A stretch of DNA of 64,000 nt from Flavobacterium sp. WV_118_3 (GTDB taxonomy: Bacteria > Bacteroidota > Bacteroidia > Flavobacteriales > Flavobacteriaceae), in NCBI RefSeq assembly GCF_039778605.1, contig NZ_CP156060.1, positions 3,038,001-3,102,000 on the forward strand. The letters are read 5' to 3'. The notes below the pieces were generated by a model. The model made no database searches and was not told the origin of the DNA. It saw only the letters and a list, made by a program, of their open reading frames with translations. Below, one piece after another: positions 1 to 9,247 of the stretch; within the stretch, counting starts at the first letter, position 1; every line of letters begins with the position of its first letter. Both the position numbers and the translations under genes were made by a program.

Positions 1-975
1 GATGCCAAAACACCAACTCAAAATATGATTCAGGGATTTGAGGATGTAAAACCAATGGTTTTTGCCGGTATTTACCCTGTTGACACCGAGGATTATGAAG
101 AGCTTCGTAACTCCATGGAAAAGCTACAGCTAAATGACGCTTCGCTGGTATTTAGCCCGGAAAGTTCGGCCGCTTTAGGTTTTGGTTTCCGTTGTGGTTT
201 CCTGGGAATGCTTCACATGGAAATCATTCAGGAACGTCTGGAGCGTGAGTTCAACATGACCGTGATCACTACGGTACCTAACGTTTCGTATCTGGCGTAC
301 ACCAAAAAAGAGCCGGATACTCCACAAATTGTAAACAATCCTTCCGATTTACCGGAACCATCCAAACTGGACCGCGTGGAAGAACCATATATCAAAGCAA
401 CAATCATCACCAAATCGGATTTTGTTGGACAGGTAATGAGTCTTTGTATCGAAAAACGCGGTATCATCACCAACCAAACGTATCTAACACCGGAACGTGT
501 GGAGTTGACTTTCGACATGCCATTGGCCGAAATCGTATTTGATTTCTACGACCGATTAAAAACGGTTTCCAAAGGATATGCCTCTTTTGACTACTCGCCT
601 ATTGGAATGCGTACGTCGAATCTGGTAAAAGTGGATGTACTCTTAAATGCAAACTCTGTAGATGCTTTATCGGCTTTGATTCATGCCGACAACGCCTATA
701 ACATCGGTAAAAAAATGTGTGAAAAGCTAAAAGAGCTGATCCCACGTCAACAATTTGACATTCCGATTCAGGCAGCTATCGGTGCTAAGATCATCGCCCG
801 TGAAACAATTAAAGCGTTGCGTAAAGACGTAACTGCAAAATGTTACGGAGGGGATATCTCCCGTAAACGTAAATTACTCGAAAAACAGAAAAAAGGTAAA
901 AAACGTATGCGTCAGGTAGGTAATGTTGAAATCCCGCAGGAAGCATTTATGGCTGTATTAAAATTAAACGATTAG
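1..975 (+). CDS. lepA: Elongation factor 4 (LepA), 3' part
   Basis: This is the C-terminal 324 residues of LepA/EF4, the ribosome-associated GTPase that back-translocates or remodels stalled ribosomes. The reading frame is open from base 1, so the gene begins outside the window; the ATG at 25 is internal. By comparison with the usual ~600-residue protein, the GTPase domain and domain II are missing here. Visible family features are VFAGIYPVD, the LNDASLVF segment, the EF-G domain V-like part with [14 protein letters not shown], and the LepA-specific C-terminal domain with KAYGGD-like [20 protein letters not shown] and [15 protein letters not shown] strong terminator follows. Confidence 0.97.
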   Translation, partial: DAKTPTQNMIQGFEDVKPMVFAGIYPVDTEDYEELRNSMEKLQLNDASLVFSPESSAALGFGFRCGFLGMLHMEIIQERLEREFNMTVITTVPNVSYLAYTKKEPDTPQIVNNPSDLPEPSKLDRVEEPYIKATIITKSDFVGQVMSLCIEKRGIITNQTYLTPERVELTFDMPLAEIVFDFYDRLKTVSKGYASFDYSPIGMRTSNLVKVDVLLNANSVDALSALIHADNAYNIGKKMCEKLKELIPRQQFDIPIQAAIGAKIIARETIKALRKDVTAKCYGGDISRKRKLLEKQKKGKKRMRQVGNVEIPQEAFMAVLKLND

Positions 976-983
976 TATCAGAT

Positions 984-1017
984 AAAAGACCGGATTGAAC
1001 AATCCGGTCTTTTTTTA
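984..1017 (+). terminator. Rho-independent terminator after lepA
   Basis: An inverted repeat with arms 984-996 and 1001-1013 forms a 13-bp perfect stem with a four-base loop, followed by a T run. It ends the lepA transcript and separates it from the secreted repeat protein downstream. Confidence 0.92.
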
Positions 1018-1173
1018 TCGATTCCTCACCGCCGCCCTTCAACGTTTCACTTTGAAAATAACTTATTTTTTTAACAATTTAACTATCTTTTCAAAACAAT
1101 AAACAAATCTAATACCTTATTTAATATAACAAAAAGCTCTTTTTAGTAACTTTACAAGATTAATGCCCCCATC

Positions 1174-4100
1174 ATGAAAAGAGTTTTCTTATTGTTGCTG
1201 TTTTTTTCCAGCCTTACTTTTTATGCGCAGGGAATTGCTATTGACACTACATCACAAACCGTTCCGCAATTAGTGAGCAACATTCTTTTGCAAAATTCCT
1301 GCTTTAACGAAACGAATTTCCAGTTTTCGTCTCATCGCGGTATCGGACAGTTTACCAATACCAATCCCAATTTCCCGATTCAGGAAGGCATTGTGATACG
1401 AAACGGTATCGCCAAATATACCGAAGGGCAATATACCGGGTTAAATGAAAGTTCTTTTCTCACCAACGCTGGCGATCCCGATCTACAAAATATCAGTAAT
1501 GCCAGTGGACAAACACTTCCGATTCGGGATGTCGCTTATATACAGTTCGATTTTACACCTTTATCCAGTAGTTTTAGTTTTGATTTTCTATTTGCTTCCA
1601 ACGAATATGGCGAATACCAATGTGGTTTCAACGATATCTTTGCTTTTCTGCTAACCGATCTTACCACCGGTGTTACCACAAACCTGGCGGTGATTCCCAA
1701 TACCAATATTCCGATTTCCATAAAAACGATTCGAGACAACCAATACAATTCAGGCTGCACCTCGTCTAATCCGGGTTTATTTGGCCGTTATAATGTGAAC
1801 AATCCGGGCACTTCGGCAATCAATATGCGCGGACAAACCACTTTATTAACTGCTTCGTCAACGGTTACACCTAACAATCCCTACCGGATCAAGCTAGCCA
1901 TTGGCGATTATAACGATTCCAATTTTGACTCGGCTGTTTTTATCGCCGGAAAGAGTTTTACGACCAATACTAACTTAGGTTCCGACACTACTATTTGTCA
2001 GGGCGAAACCATCGTATTACAATCCGGGTTAGGACCACAATTCAATCATGTATGGACTTTCAATCACAATATTATTCCAGGCGCCACGTCATCATCCCTA
2101 AGTGTTACGCAAGCCGGACTTTATAGTGTGATCGCCACTACTACAAACGGTACCTGCCAAATGACCGACGAAATTGAGATTACCGATCTGACCATCGGTA
2201 CACCACAAGATATACGGGTTTGCAATAACGGATCGACCAATTATCCTTTCAATCTAACTCAAAATAATGCCACAGTCTTAGGCTTGAATCCTGCTGATTT
2301 CGATGTTTTATATTATGCCTCTTTGGCCGATGCCAATGCCAACAATCCAATTCCGGCTTCCGACATTAATAACTATTTAAGCACCGGCGGACAAACTATC
2401 TATATTAAGGTACGCAAACATAACGGAAACGTTATTTGCGACAATCTCACATCGTTCGACCTGATCGTTAACAACACCATTACTCCAGGACAGGCTTTAA
2501 ACATGACCAAGTGCAGCAATCGCAATGGTCAGCTAAGCTTTGACCTGACGGTGGAAACACCAATTGTCCTAAACGGGCAAAGCCTTAGTGACTTTAGTAT
2601 CCAATATTTCACCTCGCAAAGCAGCGCCGATAGCAACACTAACAGTATTACCGATCCGACGGCTTTTATCGTAAATGCATCACAATCGCCGGTTACCATA
2701 TGGGTACGAATGACCGATGTTAATAATCTAAATTGTTATGCGCTTACCAGTTTTACCATCACAATATTACCACTTCCATTGGTGGATGTCCATCCGGATG
2801 TTATCGAATGTAGCAGCTATGTATTACCGCCTATTACCAACGGAAATTATTTTTCGGGTTCCAGCGGATCAGGAACGCCACTTTTCCCAGGCGATACCAT
2901 TACCCAACAAGGCACCTATTATATATACAATACCGCCCCCGGACCTTTGGGATGCGCCGATCAAACTACCTTTGTTGTAACATTAATTGATCAGCTAAGC
3001 TTCCCGGAAGTAGGATGCGAACAATATATTATCCGTAGTGCTCCGGCGGGTCATTTTTATACCGGACCAGGCGGAACAGGAACGCTTTTACCCGTAGGAA
3101 CGGTATTAACCACCAATCAGACGATTTATTTTTATGCAGTGGTCAACGGAAATGTTTGTCAGGAAAAAATATATAATATCCGGATTTTACAAAAACCCGT
3201 TGTCGACAAACCTAACGATGTGATCACTTGTAATTCCTATGTTTTACCACAGTTGAACTTTGGCAATTACTATTCCCAACCGGGTGGTGTGGGGCCCCAA
3301 ATACAGCCTGGAACCGTTATTACTACGTCTCAGGATATCTATGTTTATGCTTTTGACGGAGAATGTGATGACGAGCATCTTTTCCGGGTAACCATCATCG
3401 ACGGCCCGTCTTTCCAACCGGTAACCGCTTGTGGCGAATATACATTACCTGCTATTGAAGTCGGAAATTATTATACCCAACCCTTAGGTGGTGGCACCCC
3501 AATTCCGGCCGGCACGGTGATTTACAATTCACAAACCGTTTACTATTACGCGCCAACCACAAGCACACCCAATTGTACGGATTTTTTAAATTATCAAATT
3601 ACCATACTTCCAAAACCTTTAGTCGACACACCAGCCGACCGAATGGAATGCGGTCAATATATTTTACCTCCATTAACGAATGGAAACTATTATACCGGAA
3701 CCGGTGGAACCGGAACACAAATGAGTGCCGGACAAGTGCTGATCAACACACGAACAATCTATGTTTATGCTGTCGCAGCCAACGGTTGTACCAACGAACA
3801 TGCATTTACCGTAACCATCCGGCCCGTTCCTCCAATCGATAGTTTTACCGATGTCTATACCTGCACCACTTTTACATTACCTCCTTTAAACAACGGAAAC
3901 TATTTTACAGGACCAGGTGGAACCGGAACCCAGTTAAGTCCTGGTACGGAAATTTCGACTACGCAAACGCTGTATATCTATAACAATTGGAACGATTTTC
4001 CGCAATGTAGTAATCAAACGGTATTCACCGTAAATGCAATTGGTGTTGAGGTCGGTACGTTTGACGACATTAAAGCCTGCGACAGCTATACGCTACCCAA

Positions 4101-5226
4101 TCTTACCGTAGGAAATTATTACGCGCAACCAAATGGTCAGGGCGCTATTATTCCGGATGGAACTGTTTTAACCACCAGTCAAACGGTATATGTATATGCC
4201 ATTTCCGGAAACCGTATTAATTGTACGGACGAAGATGATTTTGTCGTTACGATTTCCACCACTCCAACACTTCCGAATTTCAACAACGTAGAACGCTGCG
4301 GTAGTTATACCTTACCGCCATTGCCTTCGGGCGGTTATTTTAGCGGTAGCGGCGGAACGGGCACGGCCTACCAACCGGGCGACAATATAACGACCTCACA
4401 AACCGTATATGTATATCTTGCAGCTCCCGATAATGCAAATTGTTTTATCGAAAAACCGTTTCTGGTTACCATATATCCTTTATTAGACCTGAATATACCA
4501 GACGGTATCATTTGTGTGGATCCGCTGACCCAGAATCCGCTGACGTCCTATACGATTACAACCGGATTAAATCCTGCTTTGTTTACGGTAGAATGGTATC
4601 AAAACAACCAACTGATTCATACCGGACCAAACTATACCGCTACTCAGGTTGGGCAGTATACGATCAACACCATAAAACTCACTCCGGAGTCGGGTAACGA
4701 TTGCAATTATAATCCAACGACTGTAACCATTGAACCATCCAGTATAGCCGTAGCTACACTTTCCGTTGGAGAACCTTTTTCTGATGACAGTTCGATTTCC
4801 GTTAACATAACCGGTGGATATGGTCACTACGAATATCAACTGGACGATGGCAATCCGCAATCTTCCAATTATTTCACTAATGTTTCCGGTGGCGAACACT
4901 GGGTAACCATTACCGATACCAAAAACAATTGCGGCAATATCCGACTAAGAGCTTTTATTCTGAAATACCCGAATTTTTTCACACCTAATGGCGATGGCTA
5001 TAACGACACCTGGAATATCCGCGACCTGCGAAATCAAAAAGATGCACGGATTTATATTTTCGACCGCTATGGTAAATTCCTAAAACAACTTCGACCGGAC
5101 GGACCGGGTTGGGACGGAACCTATAACGGCTATCCGCTTCCGTCGACCGATTATTGGTTTAAGGTAATCTTTAAAGATAACGGAGAAGAAAAAGAATTTA
5201 AGTCCCATTTTTCGATGAAACGGTAG
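1174..5226 (+). CDS. T9SS type B secreted protein with choice-of-anchor L domain and eight tandem repeats
   Basis: A 1350-residue secreted protein. Residues 1-19 are a signal peptide (MKRVFLLLLFFSSLTFYAQ). Residues about 28-265 match the choice-of-anchor L domain, with SFDFLFASNEYGEYQ and NDIFAFLL. An Ig/PKD-like stretch and two Cys-containing modules follow. Residues about 534-1104 hold eight repeats of roughly 70 residues with the pattern C-x-x-Y-x-LP, GNYF/Y, GGTGT, QTVYVYA, C and VTI. The end, from NFFTPNGDGYNDTW to the final Lys-Arg, is a gliding-motility/T9SS type B sorting domain, so it should cross the outer membrane and probably stay at the surface. The function is unknown; adhesion is my inference from the repeat architecture. 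It stands alone, and a weak TAACTTTA box lies at 1147-1154. Confidence 0.93.
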   Translation: MKRVFLLLLFFSSLTFYAQGIAIDTTSQTVPQLVSNILLQNSCFNETNFQFSSHRGIGQFTNTNPNFPIQEGIVIRNGIAKYTEGQYTGLNESSFLTNAGDPDLQNISNASGQTLPIRDVAYIQFDFTPLSSSFSFDFLFASNEYGEYQCGFNDIFAFLLTDLTTGVTTNLAVIPNTNIPISIKTIRDNQYNSGCTSSNPGLFGRYNVNNPGTSAINMRGQTTLLTASSTVTPNNPYRIKLAIGDYNDSNFDSAVFIAGKSFTTNTNLGSDTTICQGETIVLQSGLGPQFNHVWTFNHNIIPGATSSSLSVTQAGLYSVIATTTNGTCQMTDEIEITDLTIGTPQDIRVCNNGSTNYPFNLTQNNATVLGLNPADFDVLYYASLADANANNPIPASDINNYLSTGGQTIYIKVRKHNGNVICDNLTSFDLIVNNTITPGQALNMTKCSNRNGQLSFDLTVETPIVLNGQSLSDFSIQYFTSQSSADSNTNSITDPTAFIVNASQSPVTIWVRMTDVNNLNCYALTSFTITILPLPLVDVHPDVIECSSYVLPPITNGNYFSGSSGSGTPLFPGDTITQQGTYYIYNTAPGPLGCADQTTFVVTLIDQLSFPEVGCEQYIIRSAPAGHFYTGPGGTGTLLPVGTVLTTNQTIYFYAVVNGNVCQEKIYNIRILQKPVVDKPNDVITCNSYVLPQLNFGNYYSQPGGVGPQIQPGTVITTSQDIYVYAFDGECDDEHLFRVTIIDGPSFQPVTACGEYTLPAIEVGNYYTQPLGGGTPIPAGTVIYNSQTVYYYAPTTSTPNCTDFLNYQITILPKPLVDTPADRMECGQYILPPLTNGNYYTGTGGTGTQMSAGQVLINTRTIYVYAVAANGCTNEHAFTVTIRPVPPIDSFTDVYTCTTFTLPPLNNGNYFTGPGGTGTQLSPGTEISTTQTLYIYNNWNDFPQCSNQTVFTVNAIGVEVGTFDDIKACDSYTLPNLTVGNYYAQPNGQGAIIPDGTVLTTSQTVYVYAISGNRINCTDEDDFVVTISTTPTLPNFNNVERCGSYTLPPLPSGGYFSGSGGTGTAYQPGDNITTSQTVYVYLAAPDNANCFIEKPFLVTIYPLLDLNIPDGIICVDPLTQNPLTSYTITTGLNPALFTVEWYQNNQLIHTGPNYTATQVGQYTINTIKLTPESGNDCNYNPTTVTIEPSSIAVATLSVGEPFSDDSSISVNITGGYGHYEYQLDDGNPQSSNYFTNVSGGEHWVTITDTKNNCGNIRLRAFILKYPNFFTPNGDGYNDTWNIRDLRNQKDARIYIFDRYGKFLKQLRPDGPGWDGTYNGYPLPSTDYWFKVIFKDNGEEKEFKSHFSMKR
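2775..4485 (+). repeat. Eight tandem ~70-codon repeats inside the T9SS type B protein
   Basis: Eight consecutive copies of a Cys/Tyr/Gly-rich module are read from the translation. Each starts near a Cys followed by Y-x-LP, then G-N-Y-F/Y, a Gly-Thr-rich turn, a QTVYVYA strand, a second Cys and a terminal VTI-like strand. Copies differ enough at DNA level to look old, but the motif spacing is regular. Paired cysteines in each unit could form one disulfide per module (inference). Confidence 0.85.
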
Positions 5227-5315
5227 GACTTTCATTTTTAAAGCCCGCCATTTAACCGGATGCGTTTTTTTTATTTAAAAAACCTTCGCAACTTTGTACC
5301 TTATACTTTATTTCG

Positions 5316-6365
5316 ATGATAGAAGACAAAACACCTCAAAGAACCAGTTTGTCGCAACTGGGCGAATTTGGATTAATAAGTCATCTGACCCAAAATTTCA
5401 AAATCAATCAGCCATCCACATTAACAGGGATTGGCGACGATGCGGCCGTACTGGATTTTAAGGATAAAAAAGTGGTGGTTTCTACCGATTTACTGGTAGA
5501 AGGTGTTCATTTTGACCTTGCCTATATGCCTTTAAAACATTTAGGTTATAAAGCCGTTGTGGTAAATCTTTCCGACATCTGTGCGATGAATGCCAAGCCG
5601 ACACAAATTACGGTGTCGATTGCCGTTTCGAACCGTTTCCCGCTGGAAGCACTGGAAGAATTGTATGACGGAATTGCACTGGCTTCCAAAATATATGATG
5701 TAGATGTGATTGGTGGTGATACCACTTCCTCTCAAAAAGGATTGATTATAAGCATCACCGCTATTGGCGAGGCTAAGGAAGAAGAACTGGTTTACCGTAA
5801 CGGTGCCAACGAAACCGATTTATTGGTTGTGACCGGCGATATCGGCGCAGCCTATATGGGATTACAGGTTTTGGAACGCGAAAAACAGGTTTTTCAGGTA
5901 AACCCGAATAACCAGCCCGATCTGGATGCGTATACTTATTTAATCGAGCGTCAGTTAAAACCCGAAGCCCGTAAGGATATTAAAGAATTATTGGAGGCTT
6001 TGGATTTAAAACCAACTTCGATGATTGATGTTTCCGACGGGTTATCGTCTGAGATCATTCATCTTTGTAAGAATTCTTCAAAAGGCTGTAATTTATATGA
6101 AGACAAATTGCCTTTGGATCCACAATTGATCAATGCCTGTGAGGAATTTAATGTCGATAGTACAACAATCGCGATTAATGGCGGTGAAGATTACGAATTA
6201 TTGTTTACTATTAAAATGGACGATTACGACAAAATCAAAGCGAATCCGAATTTTACGGTAATTGGTCATATGACACCGGAAAACGATGGAATTCACCTGA
6301 TTACCAGAGCCAACACCAAGATCCCATTAAAAGCGAGAGGATGGAATGCTTTGGAAAACGAGTAG
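5316..6365 (+). CDS. thiL: Thiamine-monophosphate kinase
   Basis: ThiL phosphorylates thiamine monophosphate to thiamine diphosphate, the last step of cofactor synthesis, in the cytoplasm. The 349-residue length fits the family. Diagnostic motifs are GIGDDAAVLDF near residue 40, STDLLVEGVHFDL, GGDTTSS, TGDIGAA, MIDVSDGLSSEI and INGGEDYELLFTI; the Asp residues in these motifs bind the metals and ATP. The ATG at 5316 is the natural start; it follows an AT-rich 89-nt gap and has no clear Shine-Dalgarno site. No other thi genes lie nearby. A terminator follows at once. Confidence 0.95.
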   Translation: MIEDKTPQRTSLSQLGEFGLISHLTQNFKINQPSTLTGIGDDAAVLDFKDKKVVVSTDLLVEGVHFDLAYMPLKHLGYKAVVVNLSDICAMNAKPTQITVSIAVSNRFPLEALEELYDGIALASKIYDVDVIGGDTTSSQKGLIISITAIGEAKEEELVYRNGANETDLLVVTGDIGAAYMGLQVLEREKQVFQVNPNNQPDLDAYTYLIERQLKPEARKDIKELLEALDLKPTSMIDVSDGLSSEIIHLCKNSSKGCNLYEDKLPLDPQLINACEEFNVDSTTIAINGGEDYELLFTIKMDDYDKIKANPNFTVIGHMTPENDGIHLITRANTKIPLKARGWNALENE

Positions 6366-6399
6366 AAATTCTTACAAAATTAAAATAAATCCATAAAAA

Positions 6400-6430
6400 A
6401 AGCGTTAGTACATTACTAACGCTTGATTTT
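6400..6430 (+). terminator. Rho-independent terminator after thiL
   Basis: Perfect 11-bp stem (6400-6410 with 6414-6424), three-base loop, then GATTTTT. It is oriented for thiL. An A run on the other side would also let it work for minus-strand transcripts. Confidence 0.88.
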
Positions 6431-6516
6431 TAATGAGCTAAACCAAATCCTCTATTTGGCTGGGCTGTAGCAAGACCTTTTACAGGCTGGGCTAAAGAAG
6501 GTAATCCACTATATTT
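6430..6516 (-). pseudogene. Short coding-like remnant, no start codon
   Basis: The minus strand reads 28 codons with protein-like composition ending in a stop at 6430-6432. It includes GLPSLAQPVKGLATAQPNRG and ends GFGLAH. A stop codon sits just before the open stretch and no ATG, GTG or TTG start is evident, so it is not an intact gene. The peptide has an internal echo (LAQP..KGLA, then TAQP..GFGLA), matching a repeated GGCTGGGCT in the plus strand. I do not recognise a parent protein. It may be a decayed gene tail, a repeated intergenic element or chance. Confidence 0.3.
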
Positions 6517-6787
6517 ACCTTATACTGTATAAACTAACTTAATTAAGTATTTAATGACACTGTAAAAGTACTTGTTTCCCACACAAGCATTTTACGGTTT
6601 TTTTCAGTTTTTTTTACGGTTTGACTTTTTTTTTAGCTTTTTTGTCCATTTTAACACTTTTAATGGCTTTCAAAACTCCTGTTTTGTCCCAAAAAGGCTA
6701 CCCGAACCGTAATTTTAACCCCAAGTTAGTTCGCAACCGTAACGAAAAAAGCTTCCCAATTACGGAAAGCTTTTTCGATATAGGGTA
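6431..6787. other. Intergenic region between thiL and glyS
   Basis: About 360 nt between convergent genes. Besides the remnant above it contains a 13-nt palindrome TTATACTGTATAA (6520-6532), T-rich low-complexity sequence at 6595-6645, and several copies of a TTTACGGTTT/AACCGTAA motif. No intact gene is supported; open frames on the plus strand here are low-complexity. Confidence 0.6.
6744..6776 (-). terminator. Terminator downstream of glyS
   Basis: An A-rich arm (AAAAAAGCTTCC) pairs with GGAAAGCTTTTT across a short loop, with one bulged base. It lies about 12 nt past the glyS stop and is followed on the minus strand by a T run. The T/A symmetry makes it potentially bidirectional. Confidence 0.75.
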
Positions 6788-8329
6788 TTACATTTTCATT
6801 AACCAGTTGCGCATCGAAACTTCTTCACTAATAATGCTTCTTAATTCGGAAATTTTAACGCGGTCCTGCTTCATGCTATCTCGATGACGGATCGTTACGG
6901 TTTGGTCTTCCAATGTCTGGTGATCAACCGTAATACAGAATGGTGTTCCCAAAGCATCCTGACGACGGTAACGACGTCCTACAGCATCTTTTTCGTCGTA
7001 CGATACATTGAAATCCCATTTCAGATCGTCAATAATATTTCGGGCAACTTCCGGTAAACCATCTTTTTTAACCAATGGCAAAACGGCTGCTTTGGTAGGC
7101 GCCAACACCGACGGTAATTTTAATACCGTACGCGTCGATCCGTCTTCCAACGTTTCTTCCCGTAAGGCTTTGGAGAAAACCGCCAGGAACATTCGATCCA
7201 ATCCAACAGATGTTTCCACTACATACGGTACATAGCTGGAATTGGTTTCGTTGTCAAAATATTGTAATTTTTTTCCGGAATGCGATTCGTGCGCTTTAAG
7301 GTCGAAATCGGTTCGGGAATGAATTCCTTCTAATTCTTTAAATCCGAATGGGAAATTAAATTCGATATCGGCAGCAGCATTGGCATAATGCGCCAATTTT
7401 TCATGGTCGTGGAAACGATAATTCTCTTTTCCAAGTCCTAATGAAAGATGCCATTTCAATCGGGTTGCTTTCCAGTATTCGTAATATTTCATTTCTTCGC
7501 CCGGACGAACGAAAAACTGCATTTCCATTTGTTCAAATTCACGCATACGGAAAATAAACTGACGGGCTACAATTTCATTTCGGAAAGCTTTTCCGGTTTG
7601 TGCAATACCAAAAGGTATTTTCATACGTCCCGTTTTCTGAACGTTCAGGAAGTTTACAAAAATTCCCTGAGCCGTTTCCGGACGCAAATACAAATCCATC
7701 GCCGAATCGGCAGAAGCACCTAATTTTGTTCCGAACATCAGGTTAAACTGACGTACTTCTGTCCAGTTTTTAGATCCCGATTCCGGACAAGCGATTTCAA
7801 GCTCTTCGATCAGTGCTTTTACATCGGCCAGGTTTTCGGTTTCCAACGAACGCGCCATACGCTCCAGGATTTCTCGCTGACGGGAACGGTATTCGATTAC
7901 GCGTGCATTGGTCGCTACAAATTGGGCTTCGTCAAAAGCTTCGCCAAAACGTTCGCGGGCTTTATCTATTTCTTTTTGTGCTTTCTGATTTAATTTTTCG
8001 GCATAATCCTCAATTAAAACATCGGCACGATATCTTCTTTTGGAATCTTTATTATCGATTAACGGGTCGTTAAACGCATCTACGTGGCCGGAAGCTTTCC
8101 AGGTTGTTGGGTGCATAAAAATAGCCGCGTCGATACCAACTATATTTTCGTGCATCTGAACCATGGATTTCCACCAGTATTCCCGTATATTTTTCTTTAA
8201 TTCAACACCGTTCTGAGCATAGTCGTAAACTGCACTCAAACCATCATAGATTTCGCTTGAAGGGAATATAAATCCGTATTCTTTTGCATGCGAAACTACA
8301 TTTTTAAATAAGTCGTCTTGTTTTGCCAT
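6788..8329 (-). CDS. glyS: Glycyl-tRNA synthetase, homodimeric alpha2 type
   Basis: This class II synthetase charges tRNA-Gly with glycine. At 513 residues it is the single-chain alpha2 type, not the alpha2beta2 bacterial type. Seen in order: the N-terminal GFIFPSSEIYDGL and YDYAQNGVELKKNI; HPTTWKASGHVDAFNDPL; the coiled insert; the class II motif 2 region FRNEIVARQFIFRMREFEQ; the glycine-specific ESHSGK and ETSVGLDRMFLAV motif 3; and the C-terminal anticodon-binding domain starting near LAPTKAAVLPLVKK. The ATG at 8329 fits the family N-terminus. A perfect -7 box lies only a few bases upstream, suggesting a very short or absent leader. Confidence 0.96.
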   Translation of the reverse strand: MAKQDDLFKNVVSHAKEYGFIFPSSEIYDGLSAVYDYAQNGVELKKNIREYWWKSMVQMHENIVGIDAAIFMHPTTWKASGHVDAFNDPLIDNKDSKRRYRADVLIEDYAEKLNQKAQKEIDKARERFGEAFDEAQFVATNARVIEYRSRQREILERMARSLETENLADVKALIEELEIACPESGSKNWTEVRQFNLMFGTKLGASADSAMDLYLRPETAQGIFVNFLNVQKTGRMKIPFGIAQTGKAFRNEIVARQFIFRMREFEQMEMQFFVRPGEEMKYYEYWKATRLKWHLSLGLGKENYRFHDHEKLAHYANAAADIEFNFPFGFKELEGIHSRTDFDLKAHESHSGKKLQYFDNETNSSYVPYVVETSVGLDRMFLAVFSKALREETLEDGSTRTVLKLPSVLAPTKAAVLPLVKKDGLPEVARNIIDDLKWDFNVSYDEKDAVGRRYRRQDALGTPFCITVDHQTLEDQTVTIRHRDSMKQDRVKISELRSIISEEVSMRNWLMKM

Positions 8330-8333
8330 GTTG

Positions 8334-8341
8334 CAAAAATA
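8334..8341 (-). promoter_or_regulatory. -7 promoter box for glyS
   Basis: On the minus strand TATTTTTG matches the Bacteroidota consensus TAnnTTTG and ends four bases before the glyS ATG. No good -33 TTG is visible, only GTTTTA about 18 nt upstream. If used, transcription would start at or next to the start codon. Confidence 0.5.
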
Positions 8342-8390
8342 GGAAAAAGAGATTGTATAAAACAGGGGAAATTTTAACTTTTTACACCAA

Positions 8391-9185
8391 TTATCTAAAT
8401 TGGAAATTCGCGGTTCCGATTATACGGTCCTGATGGATTATGTTCACTTCATAATCGCCGCGAATCAGCTTTTTTTTATCCACATCGACAAAGGCACAAA
8501 CGTCGGTGGATTTATTTTCGTAGAATACGATTCCTCTTGCCGTACAGCTTAAATCGCAGTTGAATTTTTCATCCGGATGCGAGCAGTTGGCCAGTACCAT
8601 ATGTTCCGGATTTACAATCTGATAAAAGATTTCCTGATTTCCTTTCGGAACGATTTCGTTATAACCTAAGGTATAACAAATGCGGATCTGGTCTATTTTT
8701 TTGGAACGATTGGTTTCGAGGATGTCATTGTAGATGATTTTTACGCCTCTCACACTAACATTGAGCGCTTTTAAGTATTTCGAAGAGGCGTCGGAAGTAT
8801 CGGAGGAGGCGTCGGATTCGGCTAATGCTTTAACCGGTTTTCGTTTTTCCTTTTTGACTTTAGCACTTAGGGGTTTGTTTTTGACAACTTCTGTCTTAAG
8901 ATGACTGGTTCCGACCGTTTTTAAAAGGGTATTGGGTGGTAATTCCGATTTAAAAGGAGCCATCATTGCCTTTGTTCGGCCAACCAGCATGTTATTGACC
9001 GAATCGTACCGCTTTAAAATTTCCAGAAGTTCGTTCTTATGAAGGGAATTCTCCAGAGAAAGCTTATCTTTAAGCGTCTTATTTTCAACGGATAACCGAT
9101 ATAAATTAAAAGACAGGGTGAACACTCCGATGAGCAGAACACCAACACTTACCTGAATTAATTTTGTAGCGTTTTTACGGACCAT
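8391..9185 (-). CDS. Single-pass membrane protein with coiled coil, unknown function
   Basis: A 264-residue protein I cannot assign to a family. Residues about 9-31 form one hydrophobic helix (IQVSVGVLLIGVFTLSFNLY) after a basic start, so the rest is probably periplasmic. A charged heptad-rich stretch (about 32-65) suggests a coiled coil. A Lys/Pro/Ser-rich linker runs to about residue 135, and a C-terminal beta-rich domain carries four clustered Cys (NCSHPDEKFNCDLSCTARG plus VCAF). It diverges from comF across 62 nt. The arrangement resembles membrane-tethered dimeric envelope proteins of flavobacteria, but no role can be given. Confidence 0.8.
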   Translation of the reverse strand: MVRKNATKLIQVSVGVLLIGVFTLSFNLYRLSVENKTLKDKLSLENSLHKNELLEILKRYDSVNNMLVGRTKAMMAPFKSELPPNTLLKTVGTSHLKTEVVKNKPLSAKVKKEKRKPVKALAESDASSDTSDASSKYLKALNVSVRGVKIIYNDILETNRSKKIDQIRICYTLGYNEIVPKGNQEIFYQIVNPEHMVLANCSHPDEKFNCDLSCTARGIVFYENKSTDVCAFVDVDKKKLIRGDYEVNIIHQDRIIGTANFQFR

Positions 9186-9247
9186 TTGTATTTAATAATC
9201 ACTAAAAGTATTCCACCTTCCGTAATACAAAAAAAATAATCGACGAA

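Noticed and set aside
2775..4485. Regular repeats considered as a CRISPR or satellite array
   Set aside because: The units are long, in frame and coding, vary in DNA sequence and have no spacer structure.
6621..6887. 88-codon open frame between thiL and glyS on the plus strand
   Set aside because: Its start lies in low-complexity T-rich DNA, it runs through a terminator and into glyS antisense, and it shows no family features.
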